Position numbers and translations under genes: made by a program. Shown piece by piece: positions 5,411 to 8,350 of a DNA stretch of 8,350 nucleotides. The stretch is from an uncultured Oscillospiraceae bacterium (lineage in GTDB: Bacteria > Bacillota_A > Clostridia > Oscillospirales > Oscillospiraceae). The stretch is from NCBI GenBank assembly GCA_934589325.1, contig CAKTNU010000070.1, forward strand, positions 1 through 8,350. The letters are read 5' to 3'. Every line of letters begins with the position of its first letter. Within the stretch, counting starts at the first letter, position 1. Under the pieces are notes generated by a model that saw only the letters and a list, made by a program, of their open reading frames with translations, was not told the origin of the DNA and ran no database searches.

Positions 5411-6769
5411 ATGCTCAATCGCAGTGATATTCTTGAAACGATAAACATGATAGACCGGCAGCATCTCGATATCCGCACGATAACGATGGGGATATCGCTG
5501 CTGTCGTGCGCAGATTCCGACGCGAAGTCTGCGTGCGGGAAAATATATGATAAGATAACCCGCAGTGCCGAAAAGCTGGTGAAAACGGGCGAAGACATAG
5601 AGCTGGAGTTTGGTATCCCGATCGTCAATAAGCGCATATCCGTGACGCCTATGGCTCTTGTGGCCGCCGCGTCCGATACGAACGACTATGTGCCGTTTGC
5701 GGCGGCGCTCGATGCAGCGGCAAAGGCGACCGGCGTCAACTTTATCGGCGGCTTCTCGGCGCTTGTCCAGAAGGGGATGACCGAGGCGGACAGAAAGCTG
5801 ATAGCCGCTATCCCAGAAGCGCTTTCCGAGACGGAGCTCGTATGCTCATCCGTGAATGTAGGCTCGACCAAGGCCGGAATAAATATGGATGCGGTCGCGC
5901 TTATGGGGCGGACTGTCAAGCGCACTGCCGAGCTCACCGCCGATCGCGGCGGCTTCGGATGCGCGAAGCTGGTCGTGTTCTGCAACGCCGTTGAGGATAA
6001 TCCGTTCATGGCGGGTGCGTTTCACGGAGTGGGCGAGCCGGAGCGGGTGATAAATGTCGGAGTGTCCGGGCCGGGCGTCGTGCACCACGCGCTGAAGGCG
6101 GTAAAAGGGCAGCCGTTTGACGTCGTGGCGGAAACGGTGAAGAAAACGGCGTTCCGCATCACGCGGATGGGGCAGCTTGTTGCGCAGGAGGCGAGCCGCC
6201 GGCTCGATACGCCCTTCGGCATAGTAGACCTGTCTCTTGCGCCGACACCTGCCGTTGGAGATTCCGTTGCGCGGATACTTGAGGAAATGGGGCTTGAGGT
6301 CTGCGGAACGCATGGGACGACCGCGGCACTGGCACTGCTGAACGATGCCGTGAAAAAGGGCGGCGTAATGGCGTCCTCCTCTGTTGGCGGGCTCTCGGGC
6401 GCATTTATTCCCGTCAGTGAGGATGAGGGAATGATAGCGGCCGCGTCCTCCGGCGCGCTGACGATAGATAAGCTCGAAGCCATGACCTGCGTGTGTTCCG
6501 TAGGACTTGACATGATAGCCGTCCCCGGAGACACAAGCGCCGAGACCATATCCGCAATAATCGCGGATGAAGCGGCAATAGGCATGGTCAACAGCAAGAC
6601 GACTGCGGTGCGGCTCATTCCCGCTCCGGGCTGCCGGGTAGGGGACACGGTGGAATTCGGCGGGCTGCTCGGCTCTGCCCCGGTGCAGAGCGTGCATCCG
6701 TTTTCAAGTGCGGAATTTGTGGCCCGCGGCGGACGCATACCGGCACCGATGCAAAGCCTGAAAAATTGA
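5411..6769 (+). CDS. DUF711 / UPF0210 protein ('PFL family protein')
   Basis: A 452-residue protein, full length for the family. The ATG at 5411 is preceded by GGAGG (5400-5404) with 6-base spacing. Recognisable family segments are the N-terminus [20 protein letters not shown] (5-24), [15 protein letters not shown] (148-162), [20 protein letters not shown] (204-223), [21 protein letters not shown] (298-318), [20 protein letters not shown] (323-342) and the terminal ARGGRIPAP (438-446). No signal peptide or membrane span is seen. The family is called PFL-like because its known structures resemble the pyruvate formate-lyase fold, but the glycyl-radical motif (R-V-x-G-aromatic) is absent near the C-terminus, so a radical enzyme of that type is unlikely. 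Function is unknown. The upstream ACT gene is its standard genomic partner; its placement before an alpha-galactosidase gene (20-bp gap) is less usual. Confidence 0.9.
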   Translation: MLNRSDILETINMIDRQHLDIRTITMGISLLSCADSDAKSACGKIYDKITRSAEKLVKTGEDIELEFGIPIVNKRISVTPMALVAAASDTNDYVPFAAALDAAAKATGVNFIGGFSALVQKGMTEADRKLIAAIPEALSETELVCSSVNVGSTKAGINMDAVALMGRTVKRTAELTADRGGFGCAKLVVFCNAVEDNPFMAGAFHGVGEPERVINVGVSGPGVVHHALKAVKGQPFDVVAETVKKTAFRITRMGQLVAQEASRRLDTPFGIVDLSLAPTPAVGDSVARILEEMGLEVCGTHGTTAALALLNDAVKKGGVMASSSVGGLSGAFIPVSEDEGMIAAASSGALTIDKLEAMTCVCSVGLDMIAVPGDTSAETISAIIADEAAIGMVNSKTTAVRLIPAPGCRVGDTVEFGGLLGSAPVQSVHPFSSAEFVARGGRIPAPMQSLKN

Positions 6770-6789
6770 TATACGGAGGGCAGACTGAA

Positions 6790-8350
6790 ATGAAGATCGA
6801 CTACATGATCGAGCTTGAGGGCGGGTACAGGCTCAGCGGCAGCGAGGAATTTTCCGGCGGCTGCCTGCGGCTGTGCCCTGTTTTGCCGGAAGGGATCATA
6901 AGATCCGTCACGGCGAGGATGAACATTGCGATGGCCGAGGACGAACGGTTCTTTGTCAACGGCTATCAGACATGGACGTATTGCCCGGAGCAGGGTAAAC
7001 AAGGCTATACCCGCGGCATTGGTAAGCTGCCGAAATTTGTGATAGACCGCTTCGGCATCGACCGTTACGGAGATTACTTTTTCGTAAATTACTCCCAGAC
7101 GCCCGGCGTCATGCACGGTGAGAGCTACTGCTATTTCCGCCGCGGAGAAAATTACCGGCTCATTGCATCGCTTGACGAGAGACCGGGCTATACGCTGCTG
7201 CGCTATGACAGCCGCTGCGGTGTGCTGACCGTGGAGCGCGACTGTGCCGGTCTCCGCTGCGGCGGAGCGTTTCCTGCGCTGGAGCTGTATTATACGGAGG
7301 GCAGTGAGGCGCAGGTGTTTGACGGCTGGTTTGCGGCGATGAATGTGAAAAACCGCGGTGCAAAACGGCTGTGCGGGTATTCAAGCTGGTATAACCGCTA
7401 TCAGAACATCGACGAGAGCAGCATAATGGGCGACCTTGCGGGCTGTGCGAAGCATCTGGAGCGAGGAGATCTGTTCCAGATCGACGACGGTTGGGAGAGC
7501 GCCGTGGGCGATTGGCTCGAGGCGGATGCGAAAAAGTTCCCATCCGGGATGAGGCGTGCAGCGGATGAGATACACGGCCGCGGCTTCATGGCAGGGCTGT
7601 GGCTTGCGCCGTTTGTGTGCCAGAAGGATTCCGCCGTGTTCCGCGAGCACCCGGACTGGCTGCTTGTGCACGATGGGAAGCCATGGTACTGCGGCAGCAA
7701 CTGGGGCGGCTTTTACGCGCTGGATATTGACAATCCCGATTTTGTGCGCTATCTTGAGAGCGTATTTGAGCGCGTTCTGAAGGACTGGGACTTCGACCTT
7801 GTGAAGCTGGACTTCCTGTATGCCGCCGCGCCGTTCGGCGATGAGCACGAGAGCCGTGCCGGGCGCATGACGCGGGCGATGGAGCTTCTGCGCCGTCTCT
7901 GCGGGGATAAACTGATACTCGGCTGCGGCGTACCGCTGATGCCGTCGTTCGGACTTGTGGACTACTGCCGCATAAGCTGTGACGTCGGGCTTGACTGGGA
8001 CAATAATTTTATCATGCGCCATACGAACCGCGAACGGGTCTCGACACGGCAGGCCATAGGCAACAGCATTTCCCGCCGCCAGCTGAACGGACGCGCTTTC
8101 GGCAATGACCCGGATGTGTTTTTCCTGCGGGATAAAAATATCCGCCTGAGCGATGCGGAGAAGTATAAGCTCGCCGTTGTCAACAGCCTGTTCGGGACGC
8201 TGTTCCTTACATCGGACGACATGGGAGATTACGGCGATGAGGCTGCGGAGCTGTACAGACGTCTGCGCGGCCTGAGCCGGGCGCAGAATGTCCGCGTCGA
8301 GACGGAGAGAGGCCTCACTGTTTATTATGACGTTGACGGCACCGAAGAGG
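6790..8350 (+). CDS. Glycoside hydrolase family 36 alpha-galactosidase, C-terminus beyond right edge
   Basis: The open frame runs from the ATG at 6790 (ribosome site GGAGGG at 6775-6780, 9-base spacing) for 520 codons to the window end without a stop. The N-terminal beta-sandwich (about 1-190) contains NGYQTWT (57-63). The TIM barrel begins at GYSSWYNRY (196-204) and carries QIDDGWE (230-236, substrate aspartates D232/D233), the nucleophile D341 in VKLDFLYA and the acid/base D398 in CRISCD. The spacing of the two aspartates, 57 residues, is close to the Asp327/Asp387 pair of the 552-residue Thermotoga maritima GalA, which points to the short, monodomain-barrel GH36 subgroup. Retaining GH36 enzymes cut terminal alpha-1,6-galactose from melibiose, raffinose or galactomannan fragments. 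No signal peptide is present, so substrates must be imported. It is the fourth gene of the operon. Perhaps a few tens of C-terminal residues are missing. Confidence 0.9.
   Translation, partial: MKIDYMIELEGGYRLSGSEEFSGGCLRLCPVLPEGIIRSVTARMNIAMAEDERFFVNGYQTWTYCPEQGKQGYTRGIGKLPKFVIDRFGIDRYGDYFFVNYSQTPGVMHGESYCYFRRGENYRLIASLDERPGYTLLRYDSRCGVLTVERDCAGLRCGGAFPALELYYTEGSEAQVFDGWFAAMNVKNRGAKRLCGYSSWYNRYQNIDESSIMGDLAGCAKHLERGDLFQIDDGWESAVGDWLEADAKKFPSGMRRAADEIHGRGFMAGLWLAPFVCQKDSAVFREHPDWLLVHDGKPWYCGSNWGGFYALDIDNPDFVRYLESVFERVLKDWDFDLVKLDFLYAAAPFGDEHESRAGRMTRAMELLRRLCGDKLILGCGVPLMPSFGLVDYCRISCDVGLDWDNNFIMRHTNRERVSTRQAIGNSISRRQLNGRAFGNDPDVFFLRDKNIRLSDAEKYKLAVVNSLFGTLFLTSDDMGDYGDEAAELYRRLRGLSRAQNVRVETERGLTVYYDVDGTEE

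Noticed and set aside
4000..5637. 545-codon open frame on the minus strand, and a 395-codon one at 2740-3927
   Set aside because: Both lie antisense to genes with clear family motifs. Their products are rich in Arg/His/Ala with no recognisable domain, and no ribosome sites or gene context support them. They are a codon-bias effect.
2504..5824. 16-bp exact direct repeat TATCCCAGAAGCGCTT at 2504-2519 and 5809-5824
   Set aside because: Both copies encode the same peptide IPEAL in frame in unrelated genes using the organism's preferred codons. This is coincidence rather than a mobile or regulatory repeat.
6650..6769. Possible glycyl-radical loop at the C-terminus of the DUF711 protein
   Set aside because: The terminal ARGGRIPAP segment is the normal DUF711 ending and does not match the R-V-x-G-aromatic pattern with its downstream residues.
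6022..7116. 364-codon minus-strand open frame spanning the DUF711/GH36 junction
   Set aside because: It is a low-complexity shadow of two well-supported plus-strand genes; no conserved motif is seen.
1..8350. CRISPR array, tRNA/rRNA gene, insertion sequence, prophage or defence system
   Set aside because: No spaced repeats, cloverleaf sequences, transposase or integrase motifs, or terminal inverted repeats were seen on either strand.

Overview
The window looks like a moderately GC-rich Firmicute (Bacillota), most likely a clostridial gut- or rumen-type organism near Oscillospirales/Ruminococcaceae. This is inferred from purine-rich AGGAGG-type ribosome sites, frequent ATA and AGA/AGG codons despite GC-rich genes, the N-terminus of a clostridial-type ribosomal protein S6, and cytoplasmic (signal-less) glycosidases. 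Protein identities rest on motif recognition from memory; no database search was possible.

Layout. On the minus strand the left edge holds the first codons of rpsF (30S protein S6), with a strong Shine-Dalgarno site, a structured leader and a near-consensus sigma-A promoter. A 195-bp divergent intergenic region follows. It contains two palindromes, and an identical 9-bp element (AATCGGGGA) lies just behind the -35 box of each of the two outward promoters. On the plus strand come an XRE-type helix-turn-helix regulator with a TPR-like C-terminal part (237-1394), a hairpin, and a 12-TM major facilitator transporter (GTG start, 1479-2723) whose start region is folded into an inverted repeat. These two genes look like a regulator/transporter pair.

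A strong hairpin (2728-2755) then separates a second plus-strand unit of four tightly packed genes. They are a GH2 beta-galactosidase-like enzyme (2800-5127), a small ACT-domain protein of the UPF0237 type (5129-5398), its usual partner, the DUF711/UPF0210 'PFL-like' protein (5411-6769), and a GH36 alpha-galactosidase (6790 to beyond the right edge). Gaps are 1, 12 and 20 bp, each gene has its own Shine-Dalgarno site, and no terminator is visible inside, so this is almost certainly one operon. Its candidate promoter has its -35 hexamer in the loop of the upstream hairpin.

How the genes work together. GH2 and GH36 together would remove beta- and alpha-linked galactose from imported oligosaccharides in the cytoplasm. 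The ACT/DUF711 pair is widely conserved but of unknown function, and its position between two glycosidases is the most unusual feature of the window. The only transporter here is the MFS protein, which resembles exporters more than sugar permeases and is in a separate unit. Oligosaccharide uptake genes, if linked, must lie outside the window. No RNA genes, CRISPR arrays, insertion sequences or prophage signs were seen, and no gene-free stretch exceeds 300 bases.
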